From positions 20,510,677 through 20,574,676 of the forward strand of contig OZ022246.1 in NCBI GenBank assembly GCA_963978895.1: a DNA stretch of 64,000 bases, in the 5' to 3' direction. The DNA comes from Erpobdella octoculata. Lineage: Eukaryota > Annelida > Clitellata > Hirudinida > Erpobdellidae. The notes beneath the pieces were generated by a model, which saw only the letters and a list, made by a program, of their open reading frames with translations, did no database searches and had not been told where the DNA came from. Positions 12,666 through 25,843 of this stretch are shown here, piece by piece (position 1 is the stretch's first letter; each line of letters starts with the position of its first letter). Both the position numbers and the translations under genes were made by a program.

Positions 12666-13190
12666 AGTGTAAGAATAATAATATAAGGTGTGTGAGGAGA
12701 ATAATAAAAACATAAAATTATAAAGAAACAATTACGGACTTGTTTTCGGTAAAAGAGGAGAAAATGTCACGCTCATGAGATATCTTAATGGGTTGGTTAT
12801 TTATGCCTGTTCTATATGTGTTTGTTGCTGTTGTGGTGGGAGGGTATGTGGGGTCTATGTGGGTGTGTGTATAGGGGGTGCTGGGGTTGAGCGTGGCTGG
12901 TAGCATCAGATGTGTGGTAACCAAAATCCCCCCCAGTCGACGTTAAATGCGTATTGAATGAATACAAAAAATGACCCTCCCACTTTTAGACTGACAACGG
13001 TTACTCTTATTAGGCTAACTTATAACAAAAATGTGTTCTGTTTATATGACTAATTTAACAACAAATATGTGTTCTTTGATTTTCAAATACATAATTCAAA
13101 AAAACTTTAAATCTTTAATAAATTATTCTGGTTTATTATTAGAAATAAAATAATAAACACTTTTTTATTACTTAAAAAAAAAGATAATCA

Positions 13191-13569
13191 ATGTTTACTT
13201 TCTTGGGCGACGACGAAAAATTAGAACTAATCCAACGTGAGCTGGAAGCTATCAAATTCGAAAAAGTTTCTTTTTAAGTGGATTCTTCAACAAATCGTAT
13301 ATCCATCGCTTCTTTTAAAACTTTTAGAAATTTGAATTTAATAACCGATCATTAAATTTAAATAATTTATTAAAAATTAAATTTCGCAAGATCTTAAAAC
13401 TATTTCGAATTAAGCAAAAACATCTCTTTCACGCAGAGCAAGCGACAGAATACGAAACATTTCTTCTCAGCGTAATCCATCGACAACCAGGTCTAACGAA
13501 TCAGAAGAAGAAGAAGAAGAAACGATTGGAAAAGATGCTCATTCCAGCATGTTCCAGTCGGAACGCTAA
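13191..13569 (+). CDS. Possible orphan exon pair, unknown gene
   Basis: Two short frames look coding but I recognise no protein. The first (ATG at about 13,193) begins MFTFLGDDEKLELIQREL and continues as an acidic, helix-like peptide of about 28 residues. The second, about 13,438-13,569, is Ser/Arg-rich, then poly-Glu (SNESEEEEEETIGKD), and ends SMFQSER before TAA; CTTTCACGCAG just upstream could be its splice acceptor. The obvious donor of the first does not match the phase of the second, so they may not be joined. Weak evidence; they could be chance open frames. Confidence 0.2.
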
Positions 13570-13616
13570 AGAAAAGAAAAACAGCGACGGAAAATTCTTC
13601 GCTATTTCATCCTTGT

Positions 13617-13692
13617 GTGAGCGTGTGTGTGTGCGTGTGTCTGTGTTTGTTTGTTTGTGTGTGTTTGTGTGTGCTTGTGTGTTTGTGTGTAG
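13617..13692. repeat. (TG)n-rich microsatellite
   Basis: Interrupted GT dinucleotide run. Confidence 0.8.
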
Positions 13693-13699
13693 CAGGCTG

Positions 13700-14504
13700 G
13701 AAAGAGTACTTGCAAATCTTTTGGATATGCTTGTGTCCACGTGGCATAAGTTCTTCTGGGACACACACCTATTTCTATATATATTTCTATTTCTACATTG
13801 CATACATGTGTACCTATTCATCGGTATTTGTTACGATCAGAATATAAACGTTCCTTTTGCAAATTTGATTAAAAAAATTAGAGAATTTGATTTCGAGAGA
13901 ATGTGCTTTAGGAAATGGCGCTGTTTGTCACGTGACAAAGGTTGTTATTTGCAAAAACATTTTCACTCTAGGCTTATAAAATGTTTCAAATCAACTATGC
14001 AAAGCGTAATTTTTAATTTTTAATCGATCCATTTTTTTAGCTGAGCTCTCTAATTTCTATACAAATTGCACTATTTGATATTCATTATTTAATTTAAAAC
14101 TAAAATTATTGAAAAACTTGAGAGATGTTGTTTCTGTTGTCAAAAAGTGACCTCATTTTTATTTATCATTTCTAAAAAAATCAAACACTGATCCCGCATA
14201 AAATAATATTGAAGCCAATTCATCTCATGGCCCACAACTACTTGGTGGCTAGCAATAGCCACTCATTGGCAAAATATCCTACACTAGAGGCCTACACGTT
14301 ATTGATTATATCTCAAAAATGGCTCATTTTTAAATTTTCAATCGAAGTGTTTGTGGTGTAGGAAAACATAACAATACATTGATGGGATGCTTGAAATTAG
14401 TCTTCAAGGCGTTCTCTTGAAGTTCGATGAAAACGTTAAGGTGGTGGTAATACCCGACCTTACCATTTGTGAAAAACTCGTACCCATATGTGCATAAACT
14501 TGTA
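13700..14504. other. Intergenic, nothing recognised
   Basis: No supported gene or repeat array. Confidence 0.4.
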
Positions 14505-14660
14505 TGTGCACATTGCACATACTTATACTTGCATAGACACATACTTACCTGCATATGCACATACTTACCTGCATATGCACATATGTATTTATCTGCATAG
14601 GCACATACCTGCATAGCCACATACCTGGATAAGCACATACTTACCTCTATGCACATACTC
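14505..14660. repeat. About 20-bp minisatellite (GCACATACTTACCTGCATAT)
   Basis: Seven or so degenerate copies of a roughly 20-bp unit. The 110-codon minus-strand frame across it is a by-product. Confidence 0.75.
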
Positions 14661-15259
14661 ATAATGACTTATTTGCTTCATAAATATTCTCTTTACTCAC
14701 TCAAATGAATTTATGGTCTTGCTCGTTAATACTCTTTTTCTAAATTATTCATCAAAGAGTTCTTACAAACAAAGCAAGAGTTAATTTCCACCAGCTTTTT
14801 ATTATTAACGTTTCCACCTGGAGGAAGGAAGAAGTTCCTTCGACGTTCGTCTCCAGTATAAAAGAAAAATAAATAAGACATACTAATTTAACTTGAAGTT
14901 ATAAAATAAATGTATTGCTAACCATAAAATAAACGTTCCAATTAAATAGTTTGTTTTTTCTTATTTAACAATAAAAAATAAAAGTCCATATTGCACGCAC
15001 ACACAGACACACACACAACCATACACGTACACAAATGAGCACACCTATGCACCTACTTGATGAGCAATCAATGTTCCATGCTTACCAGACATTCCCGATC
15101 ACCTCCCCTCCTCCTTCCCGTTACACAATCCCTCAAAACGTAATGGCAATCGATCGAACTCAGTGGCCAACCGATGCTCCTCTATAAGTTCGGAAAGCCC
15201 CTTTCCTTATAACTCAACTTTTGATTTTGCGAAATTATTTTGTTGTGATATTATTTATT
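14661..15259. other. Intergenic, nothing recognised
   Basis: AT-rich sequence with a short ACACAC patch at 14,995-15,040. No gene is supported. Confidence 0.4.
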
Positions 15260-15480
15260 GCTGTCATTACTAATGTCTAATGTAATTACTAATGTTTAAT
15301 GTAATTACTACTGTTTAATGCTACTACTGTTTAATGTAATTACTACTGTTTAATGTTACTACTGTTTAATGTTATTATTAATGTTTAATGTTATTACTAA
15401 TGTTTAATGTTATTACTAATGTTTACTGTTATTACTACTGTTTAATGTTAATAATATTTTTAATAATATTATTATTATTA
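15260..15480. repeat. About 20-bp AT-rich tandem repeat
   Basis: Degenerate copies of AATGTTATTACTACTGTTT, grading into ATT repeats. Confidence 0.75.
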
Positions 15481-15560
15481 TAAATATTTTTTAAATTTTC
15501 ATCTGCTTATACTATTAATAATAATGCGATTTCGCGAGTCTCCATTCCAATGAAACTCAA

Positions 15561-15815
<255 letters not shown>

Positions 15816-15945
15816 TTCGTTAATGGTTTTATCGGCTTGCGTGGCTGGATTGAAAGCTTGCTGAGACGCTGTATATTTCTGGAAGCAAGTGCGAGCGGAA
15901 CGTAAATAATTCTCTTTTGAAAATTTTTTCCTGCTTTCTTCTACT

Positions 15946-16168
15946 CAGAGATGGACGTGGTCTATTTTTAGAAACCAACCCACCAGTTGCTCAACCCATT
16001 CCGACCCACCTGTAAAGTCAAATTTTCTAACTTAAACCATCAGTTAAAATGTTTTTTTATTGAAATTTTTTCATTTTTTTAACTCAGCCGAACCTCATGC
16101 ATGTGTCAAAAATATTGGATCCAACCCAACCCAAATCAAACCAACCAAAAGCTCAATGTTCACCTCTG
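15946..16168. mobile_element. hAT-type MITE, copy 2
   Basis: Same family as 524-737. The left end begins CAGAGATGGACGTGG. The right end reads CAATGTTCACCTCTG. The 8-bp flanks are CTTCTACT (15,938-15,945) and CTTCCACT (16,169-16,176), matching at 7 of 8. The interior again has AACCCAACCC-rich segments and no transposase. Finding the same ends and an 8-bp duplication twice makes the hAT assignment firm, although both copies look old. Confidence 0.7.
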
Positions 16169-16489
16169 CTTCCACTGCGTTAGATCGAAGGTTTTTTGGT
16201 TTGGTTAATAAGCCGAAGACAACCATAAACGAGCCGATAAAATTGGCCGATAAAATTGGCCAAATTAAACGTCAAGTCGAGTAGAAAAATGTTGTCTATC
16301 GTTCTTCTTGTGATTGGAATTGATTTGTGCATTATTTCAGTTTTTTTATTTTGATTTTCTGTTTTTCATATCAAAGTTTCATTTCTTACAATCTATGTTT
16401 CTAGCATTCTATGTTCTATGTTCAATTCGTTCTATGTTCTAAGTTTTTTTAATTTTATCTTTGAGGTTGCTCAAAGTTCCGTCCATGAC

Positions 16490-17770
16490 GATCACAAAAT
16501 GGCGATCATCAAAATGGTCACCACAAAATGGCGATCTTCAAAATGGCGATCACAGAATGGCGATCACAGAATGGCGATCTTTAAAATGGCAACTGCATCA
16601 AAATGGCGATCGTCAAAATAGCGATGGCATGAAAAAGGCGGTCCTAAAAAAACGATTTGCATAAAATTATAAAGAATAAGACAATGACATAATAATGTGA
16701 TTTTTAAAATGTTATCTAACATTAAACATTCATACAAAATCAGTCCATATCAATAAGTTAGTTTTAAAAATTTAGAAAGTTAGACTCGAAGACTCAAGTT
16801 GTCTGTTATTCAACGAAGATATTCAAGTACTGGACGTTGATTGTAATCGCCAACTATGGTTTTGATCTTTGCTGATGTCTCCTTGTAAATCCTGTTTCCA
16901 GCACTCGGCTGCTGACCAGCAAAATCGGATCAATCTTTGCTTCATTCATGTTTTGTTCCATCTTCAATTTCCATATTTTTGGGTGGTTAAATTCTATGAG
17001 CTTGCTAAAACCTTTATGCCATCCCTCTACGGCGTCATTGATGAGAGCATCGTAAAAATTCCAAGCCGCATATATAGCTCTTTTTCAATACAGTATGCTT
17101 AATATAAAAAATAAAGAAAACAAGAAAAAATAGATGAATAATTTTGAGTGAGTAGACCTGTGGAAACGAGTGCCTCAAGTGCGTGTCTCTTTCCGTAGGT
17201 CTACTCACTCAAAATTTAATTATCCATCTATTTTTTCTTGTTTTCTTTAATCTTTATATTAAACATATGCAAATTAACAAAAAAACAAAATATTTAAATT
17301 TTTCGCCAGTTTGATAGCCTGTGATAATACGCTATTCATACAGGAGCTGGACCAAAAAAGGTGATTTTTTTACTCAATTTTACAGAATGTGGCGATATCA
17401 GGTCATTACAAGCATATATGTAATATGTAATTTGTTTGCTTGTCAATAGCGTTTGCACGATGAAGAGGTTTTTGATCAGTTAGCCGGCCACTAGTAGATT
17501 TTCTCTTTGATTATTATTCATTTTCTTATAAGTTATTAAATATTGTTTTTAAAGGCTAGTCTTTTTCTTTAAAAATGAAAAGTTAATTGCAACATAACTA
17601 AGACCGTTCTTTGATATTTATTCAATTAATTTAATATGCATAATTTTAATTTTTAATAAAAAAATGATAATTTTATAGCTCAAAATAACAGTGATCGCTT
17701 TTTTGATGATCGCCTTTTTGAAGCAGTCGCTATTTTGAAGATCGTCATTATGTGATCGCCATTATTAACG
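16490..17770. mobile_element. Foldback-like element with inverted subrepeat arrays
   Basis: The left part (16,490-16,630) is a tandem array of AAAATGGCGATC-type subrepeats separated by short spacers. The right part (about 17,690-17,765) carries the same subrepeats in inverse orientation (GATCGCC...TTTTTGA). Between them lies a near-perfect 60-bp palindrome (17,100-17,261). Inverted termini made of short tandem subrepeats are the layout of foldback elements. No transposase frame was found, and I could not define exact ends or a target duplication. Confidence 0.5.
17100..17261. repeat. Palindrome, about 60-bp arms, 37-bp loop
   Basis: The left arm 17,100-17,159 and the right arm 17,197-17,261 are inverse copies with a few differences; the arms share GTTTTCTTGTTTTTTCTA-type runs and meet at AGTAGACCT/AGGTCTACT. 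Transcribed, this would form a long hairpin. It sits inside the foldback-like element. Confidence 0.85.
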
Positions 17771-18244
17771 TAAACCTATTCTTTTTATTTCAAGATATTT
17801 CTTACTTACGTTCCAGTAAGGTACTGTAATGTAAATCTTCAACTGAGTCATATAATCGTGTGACTCGTGTGACGCAAGTTTCAATGATATCATTAAAAAG
17901 GTCATAACCAATCCTATCAAGCCCTTCTATTTCCATTTCAATTATTTATTCTATCGCGTTTTCCATCTGGCGTTAAATTTAAAAATTTAATTTTAATTAC
18001 CGCGATTTGATTAGTTTTTCAACTTCATTGCCGTTGGGACTAAACGAAAACTTTTCACAGAACTAAAGAAAGAAAGGAGGTTCCTCGTTGTTTATTGGCT
18101 GAATAATGCACCATGAAAATGAGTAGGCATGGAGGGAGAAAAAATAACCCGACCTTAACTGAAAACAAAAAAAAAAACATTTTTTTTAGAAATTGTTGGT
18201 AATAAATTGGCTGTAAAAATAAATAAGGTCTATTCAAATTTTAT
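17771..18244. other. Intergenic, nothing recognised
   Basis: No supported gene. Confidence 0.4.
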
Positions 18245-18452
18245 TTTTTCAGATTAGTTGTTAAAATGTAAGCAAACATATCTATTTTATTTATATTTAG
18301 CACCATTAATAATTATGTTTTTAGATTAGTTGTTAAAATTTAAGCCAACATATCTATTTCATTTTATATTTAGCACCATTCATAATTATTTTTTTAGATT
18401 AGTTGTTAAAATTTAAGCAAACATATCTATTTCATTTTATATTTAGCACCAT
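18245..18452. repeat. 72-73-bp tandem repeat, 2.8 copies
   Basis: Copies begin at AGATTAGTTGTTAAAAT near 18,251, 18,323 and 18,396, and each ends in TTATATTTAGCACCAT. The copies are highly similar. Confidence 0.9.
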
Positions 18453-18517
18453 ATCTTTCAACAGTCGGAGTAGGAATTGCGAGTCGTCCAGTAACACATC
18501 ACAAGAACCAACACCAT

Positions 18518-18650
18518 CATCATCGCCACTACCATCACATCATCACCATCATCATCGCCACTACCATCACATCATCACCATCATCATCGCCATCATCAAT
18601 ATCATAACCATCATCATCACCATCACCATCATCATCATCATCATCACCTT
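18518..18650. repeat. (CAT)n-type compound microsatellite
   Basis: CATCATCAC and CCATCATCG units. A short plus-strand frame entering it (RNCESSSNTSQEPT, after CTTTCAACAG at 18,466) looks slightly coding but cannot be placed. Confidence 0.85.
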
Positions 18651-18659
18651 CACTATTAA

Positions 18660-19303
18660 AAATTCATCCACCCTGAGGAAACTCACAAGTAATCTTATTA
18701 AGAAAAAAATTAACTAATTATGATTCTAATAATAACATAATTTCTAAACAAGAACCATTTACTAAGTATTCTTTTTATTAGACATTTTGATGATTATTTC
18801 CACTCTTTTCGTTATTGCGTCACGCATTGTACTATCTCGTTCCACTTGTCACTTGTTTTAGTTTAATTGTTCTCTTTACATTTACTATCACTTAATTGTA
18901 TAAGTACCAAAGTTTTCAAAACGTGAGTATTTTTATAATTTTTATAATTTGATACTAAAATGTTTTCGAACGTTTGAAATAACAAAAAAGAATTTAGCAC
19001 GGTTCAATGATTCACGACTGTTTATCGAAGTGGATATGGATTAGCTGGAAAAATTGTCTTGAAAAAGAACTCCATTTCAAGCTGCCTTTGTAAATTTCGC
19101 ATCATTATCAGTCACGTCGATCATTAAGTCGATCAGCCGCTAAGTCAGCTTCTGTTTTTATGGATCATGTGTGCCACATTTCTTGTGATTATGACTCAAC
19201 TGGTGAGGGACGGTAGATAACCATTAATTTGACTTTGAGGACCGTATCTACTTCGATAAAATTTTCATCTTCATCACCTTAGTACTTGATCGAAATGAAA
19301 GTC
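18660..19303. other. Intergenic, nothing recognised
   Basis: No gene or array seen. Confidence 0.4.
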
Positions 19304-19701
<398 letters not shown>

Positions 19702-20224
19702 ATGATTAATTAATTCATATGAGACGAATTGAAAAAGATTTCGATGAAACAACTTTGATTGGTCGGTTACGTTCGACTATGTAGATGATACGCAAAAAAA
19801 AACAATCGTCGCGAGTCTCTTAGGATTAAAAATAGCGAAGAGGGGGACAAGAGATGGTTCTGAATGGGAGAGGGTCTCGTTATGAATGGGAGAGGGGTGA
19901 GAGATGGTTCTGAATGGGAAAGGGACGAGAGATGGTTTTGAATGGGAGAGGGGGCTGGCTCTCGAGTGACCATGCCGTCGTACATCATTGTTGCAAACGA
20001 ATTGGACACGGCGACCCTTGAGAATAGCCTGCTGACTGGAGCACGGTGGATGCAATTTAGAATAGAAGACTGGGGAAATTCATAAATTATACTCTTCGTT
20101 TAATTAGGCAACTCTTCGCAGAGGATTTCAGCTGCTCAAGAGACTTTTTTGCACCGGATCGCGCACCAGGATCGCACACCGGATCGCGCACCGGCTCAGC
20201 GTAGACTAATTGAAGCCGGTCAAG
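19702..20224. other. Intergenic with short GGGAGAGG repeats
   Basis: At 19,845-19,955 the phrase GATGGTTCTGAATGGGAGAG recurs three or four times at about 36 bp. At 20,150-20,205 CACCGGATCGCG recurs. No gene is supported. Confidence 0.4.
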
Positions 20225-20895
20225 CTTTACCAAAAGCAGATGGAGAAACTAAAGTGGAGAAAAAAAGGAAAATGGTGGAGGAAGTAGAAAATTTAGAAGA
20301 AGTGCAAGGAATTGATAAAATGGAAAAAACTGGAGAGGGTGGAAAAACTTGAGGAAGAGGAAAGGTGAAAAGAGATCAAGGGAAAAAAACGTGGATAAGG
20401 GTGCAAAGATTGGAGAAGGAATTGAAATAGAAGATAGAAAGAATGACAGGAATGAACAATTTGGAAAGTGAAGAAAAACGGAGAGAGTGAAAAAAACGGA
20501 TGAAGTGGAAGGAGTGAAAAAGTGAAAATGTGTAACAAATTTGAGAAGAGGGTAGAGAGTGAAAGAAGCATGGAAGAGTGAAAGAATAGAAGAGCAGTGA
20601 AAATATTAATGAGGGATGAAAGGATTAAAGATGGATAGAAAAGGCAGATAGGAATTGAAACACTAGGTGCTGTCAGCAGAGTGGAAAATTGGTGAAAAAT
20701 TTATAAAATGTGGTGGATTGGAGAAGTGGTGATGGGTGGAAAAAGTGAAGGTGAATGTGTAAATAGGAGAAAATGAAAGAAGGATTGATGAGATGCGAAG
20801 TTTTCATCAGCGATGGAAAGAGTAGAGGTGGGTGGGAAAAAGTGGAAACACTGAAGAAGAATGGAAAGAGCGGTAGATAACATGCAAGCAGTAAA
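20225..20895. repeat. Purine-rich degenerate tract
   Basis: About 670 bp made almost wholly of GGAAAAAGTGGAAG-like degenerate repeats, strongly purine-biased on the plus strand. Low-complexity open frames result on both strands. Confidence 0.8.
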
Positions 20896-20959
20896 TACAG
20901 AGGTGGTGGTAATTTAAAAATTCAAACGTATAAAAACCCTCTTTTAATGCGCCTTCCAG

Positions 20960-21063
20960 CGAGCAAATCTTAATCGACCCTGGAATGGAAGATATAAGCG
21001 CAAGGCATCAATTAATTGTCAGAGAAGAGATTCGACAAGTGAACTTCTTAAAAGAGATTGGCT
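20960..21063 (+). CDS. Possible internal exon, unknown gene
   Basis: After the splice-like GCGCCTTCCAG, one frame reads EQILIDPGMEDISARHQL and continues IVREEIRQVNFLKEIG up to a possible donor GGCT|GTAAAA. Composition and length (104 bp) fit a small internal exon. I could not find a partner exon or name the family. Chance is not excluded. Confidence 0.3.
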
Positions 21064-21129
21064 GTAAAAATAAGCAAGCATCTTTTTTCTTGACGTCATT
21101 AAATAACTGTCTGAAGAAGATCGTCGTCA

Positions 21130-21360
21130 GATGCAATTATGTCGGGTCCTATGCATGGATGTTAGCGGGGATATACGGGTATTATTGAATATATATGGTT
21201 GTTATTGGGTACCTACCTATGCGTGTGTTTTTCGGTATGCGTCGTTTTTATTGGGTATATGCATGTATGTTATTGGGTATGTACGGGTATTATTAACTAT
21301 TCGTGGGTATTAATGGGTATGTGTTTGTGCTATTAAGTAAGTATGCACGGATGTTATTAG
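21130..21360. repeat. GGGTAT-rich degenerate repeat
   Basis: ATTGGGTATGTACGGGTATT-like units repeated with variation. Confidence 0.6.
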
Positions 21361-21599
21361 ATAATAAAAATAATGTCTTTCAGGGCTGCTTGGCTTAATG
21401 TGCTCCTCAATGAGATGTATCTACAAAGCAGTTTGTTCATGAAATTCAATTCCAACTATCTTTTGTGGACACTTTTTAGGACTGAAAAAAAATATTCTTT
21501 TGGAAATTTGTTTGATTTCTTACGAATCAATTTTTATCTGTTTTTCAGTTGCTTTTATTTCGTATTTTACAATTAACAAAGTATGTGAAAAAAAGCGGT

Positions 21600-22100
21600 C
21601 CGAGAGATTGTCCACTTAAAAAATTCCTCGTACACCCCTGGAAATTACGCAAAAATTTTTTTAAAAATTCCAAATAACGCAGAAATTTTAAAAAAATTCC
21701 AAAAAACGCAAAAATTCAAAAATACGCAAAAAATTTTTTAAATTCCTAAGGAATTTTTTGGAATTTTTGCTTCGTACACCCAAAAATTCAAAAAAAAAAG
21801 CAAAATTACGCAAAAAATCAAAAAAATATTAAAAAAACGAACAAATTTCAAAAAAAATCCAAAATACTCAAAAATTCAAGAAAAAATCCTAAGGAATTTT
21901 TTGAAATATTTGCTTCTTACACCTAAAAATTCCAGAAAATTCCAAAAAATTCTAAAAAATTCGAAAAATTCCAAATTAAACAAAAATTCTAAAAAAAAGA
22001 AGCAAAAATTCCAAAATACGCAAATATTCCTAAAGAATATTTTGGAATTTTTGCTTCGTACACCCATCTGGAGAGTGGTCAACCCTCCAAAGCGGTCTAC
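21600..22100. repeat. AATTCCAAAAAACGC degenerate repeat block
   Basis: A-rich repeats of AAAAATTCCAAAAAACGCAA. The segment GAATTTTTTGGAATTTTTGC plus TTCGTACACCC recurs at about 21,752, 21,894 and 22,035. AAAGCGGTC occurs at both edges (about 21,593 and 22,089) and may be a target-site repeat. Confidence 0.6.
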
Positions 22101-23737
22101 CTGAAAAAAATCTATTTTTTGTACCTATATCTTAAAAGCCTTAACAGACTGCTCGCATCAACAATAAAAACAGGTAAACTTTAAAATTATTGCTCATTTT
22201 TTCTTTTAAAACTAAATTTTATTAAATTTATATATGCAAACATTTATTTAATTGTGTTTGATTTGTTTTAGTTTTACAACATAAATAATTATTTTTTTAA
22301 TTAAAATTGTTTTTAATTTTTAAACTTTAATGAGGAGCGAGCCTATATTTTAAATTTCAGATAATTTTCACTTTCAAGGTTTGCAAACATTTAAGCAAGC
22401 AAAGCAAGACCGGCAGTGAAGTTAATTATTAACTTCAATATAAGGAATTTAAAAAGTATATACATCTTCTCTCATGCACAAAATTTTTAAAATAAAATGA
22501 AACAACACAACAAGCGAGCCTGGATGAAACCTCAATGATAGATCATTATAGATTTTTAAATCCTTTATATTATTTTCGATTGTCTTCCCGTCTGTCTGTC
22601 GGTCACAAACTTTGAGTCTCAAAATTAACTCACTTCCCGTTATCCGATAGAGCTGAAATTTGGCACATCGACATGGGCTGCGAGACAATTGAATCTATCA
22701 AAATTTCAGTTTGATCGGATATTGTATAATTAAGTTTTTCAAAAAACACCAAATTTTAACGGATTTTTAATTTTTGAATTTGGCTCTGGGCTGTAAAAGG
22801 AATTAGTACCGGAAATCTAGGATCGTATATAAAGGATTTATAATAAAAACTTTGTTTTTATGGGTTAGTTTTTTTTTTCTTCATGCGAAGGTTGAGTAAA
22901 AGAAAGAGATTAAAAAGCGGGTTCTCCACGGCGAGACAGGCGGGGAGGAGAAAGAAAGGTTTCAGTAGACGCCGCACGTAACTCGATTTAGCGAAAGCGG
23001 GTGAGAGTAGCCAATCCAATTACCGACATAAGAGGACCACTGCAATGTTCCTTGATGCTCTTCTAATATGAAATGATGAACAGCCAGCGAGCCAAATCGT
23101 TTTCGCCGTAAAATGAAGACCGGATGTTCTGTCTCGCATAACTGTGTAAAGACGGCGTAAAAATGAAACTTTTAACAAATGAAAAATTTTCATTTTTAGA
23201 GAAAATACATAGCAAATACGCTACCATTATTGAATCCATTAGCAGCCAGCAGTAGTGCTGCTCAGAAAAAGTTATAACTGTTAATGTTGTACGTCTGACG
23301 ATGGTTCTCTTAGCAAGTTGTAATTTTAATGATCCATTATAGCAGGAAGCCAATTGTCTGCTAATTATCCTCTGGTCCGGTCAGCAGAATAAAAAAAATA
23401 GCTGGAAGTGGCAAAGTGGCCTCAAAAACACAGGTACGTCGATAAGTCACCTCGAACTTTAGTTGATATTGGCTACTAGCTAGGTAGGTGTTGGACTTAA
23501 TTACTCTAGCAAGAATGACATGGACATTCTGATATAATCAGACGTTGCATAGCATACTTAAAAGTTCCAAAACAATTCGTTTTCAAATTGCTTTGTTGAC
23601 TGACACAAAAAAATAGTCTTTCGTGCAATCTGAAGTGGATATCGATATCAGCTTAGCTGGAAACAATTTCTGTTTTCTCTGTGTATCGTGTCATCTGAAA
23701 TCATTGCCAACTGGTTCTGCAGAAAGGACTCTACATT
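22101..23737. other. Intergenic, no gene seen
   Basis: About 1.6 kb with no supported exon or array. Confidence 0.4.
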
Positions 23738-23930
23738 TCAATAATGACTATTAACATTAACAGTGGCATAACCTGTATATTGAATGTGAGCATAAAGTCC
23801 AGATCTAGAAGTCACTGTAGTGCCCCAATCAAAAATCTCAGCTGTTTGGGAAATTGCATCAAAGCATTCGGGTAGCAGGTAACTAAACTCTGTGTCATCC
23901 AAACGTACTATTCTGGCGCTTCTGAAGCTT
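23738..23930 (-). CDS. Possible terminal exon, unknown protein
   Basis: A minus-strand frame of about 63 codons begins near a splice-like AATAACAG/CTTCAG and reads ARIVRLDDTEFSYLLPECFD, then AISQTAEIFDWGTTVTSRSG, then LYAHIQYTGYATVN, ending at TGA (23,738-23,740). Residue composition is balanced and unlike the surrounding AT-rich noise. No domain is recognised and no upstream exon could be placed. It may be the last exon of a gene or a remnant. Confidence 0.33.
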
Positions 23931-23939
23931 AGCTGTTAT

Positions 23940-25212
23940 TATTATTACTAGAGAAAACCCGTCAAAAATGACGGAATTTTTTAAATGTCATTATATATTA
24001 TTTTGCGATTGCAACGCCACCTCTTTATTATCTTCATTGAGACTCTTTGAATGTTTCGGATTCTTCACAAACAATTTCTCAAGATGGATGAATCAAAATC
24101 AAATCAAAACATTCCAACACAAAAAAATCTCAAAGTGAAACATTTTATTTATTTGTACAATTCTAAAAAAATGGCTTTTTGTTGTCTCGAAAGAAAACAA
24201 ATAATCAAAAACATCAAAATATACCTCGTTTAATCTCTAAACAAATAACAAATAACAGGATTATGATTGACTCAAAATCATCACAATTTAAACTAAAACT
24301 TCCTATAAACCTCATGCAAATGCATCAACAAAACAAGGCAAGGCCCATCTCCAAAATAAACGTTTAACAAATATATATATCTAGATATTAAAAATTCAGC
24401 GGGTATCACTTTCAGTGAAATCAGTTGAAACTAGTTGAAATGAACCAAGAACTTTTCTTCGTAGAAAGCAAAACAAGGTTCGAAACATAAAACTTAAAAT
24501 ACAGCCATCTCGTCCAGTGACTCTCAGTAGAGCGCACACACTGCAACACAAAACTGCCACATTAAAATTAGCTAATCCGCATGAAATCAACTTGTGCAAA
24601 CATAAATAAGTATATACATAGACATACACACATCCATGTAGACTAAGAAAATCAAAACAGACTAGACAAATAAAATGCTGACTACTCAACAATGAGATCA
24701 AACAACACTGGAGACCTACCACACCATCAAAACAAAACCAACTTATATGGCACGATACACTTAATTATTCAAAAGCACACATACATACACATACATTTAA
24801 AATATTCTACCAACTGACTAAAAGCGAAAAGCTTTACACTGTCAATAGAAGGCAACGACCTCTTGAAAATTGTGAATCGAAAGAAATTAAATACACGGAT
24901 GGAGATAATATAAGTTGATCAATAAATATGGGAAACTATATTTTAGGAGGTAACTATTATACACAAATCAATGAAATATTGAGGAAACAAAGCAAAACTC
25001 ACATTCACACTGAATCAAAGTCAATAAATTAATTATAAAAAAAAACAAATAAACAAAAGAGACATTTAATATATAAATTAAACATTTAATCATACTTGAT
25101 TAATTTAAATTTATATATTGAAAATTCATGATTACATGGTGAATAAAAAGGACCAAGTTTGTTTAAGTTATTTTAAAAAATGTTCAAAAAATAAAATTAA
25201 AGATGAAAAAAC
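23940..25212. other. Intergenic; remnant of a dispersed repeat at 23,945
   Basis: The string ACTAGAGAAAACCCGTCAAA near 23,948 resembles the starts of repeats near 43,073. Otherwise no gene or array. Confidence 0.35.
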
Positions 25213-25430
25213 TGTATGTATGTATGTATGTATGTATGTATGTATGTATGTATGTATGTATGTATGTATGTATGTATGTATGTATGTATGTATGTATGTA
25301 TGTATGTATGTATGTATGTATGTATGTATGTATGTATGTATGTATGTATGTATGTATGTATGTATGTATGTATGTATGTATGTATGTATGTATGTATGTA
25401 TGTATGTATGTATGTATGTATGTATGTATG

Positions 25431-25488
<58 letters not shown>

Positions 25489-25764
25489 TGTATGTATGTA
25501 TGTATGTATGTATGTATGTATGTATGTATGTATGTATGTATGTATGTATGTATGTATGTATGTATGTATGTATGTATGTATGTATGTATGTATGTATGTA
25601 TGTATGTATGTATGTATGTATGTATGTATGTATGTATGTATGTATGTATGTATGTATGTATGTATGTATGTATGTATGTATGTATGTATGTATGTATGTA
25701 TGTATGTATGTATGTATGTATGTATGTATGTATGTATGTATGTATGTATGTATGTATGTATGTA

Positions 25765-25843
<79 letters not shown>

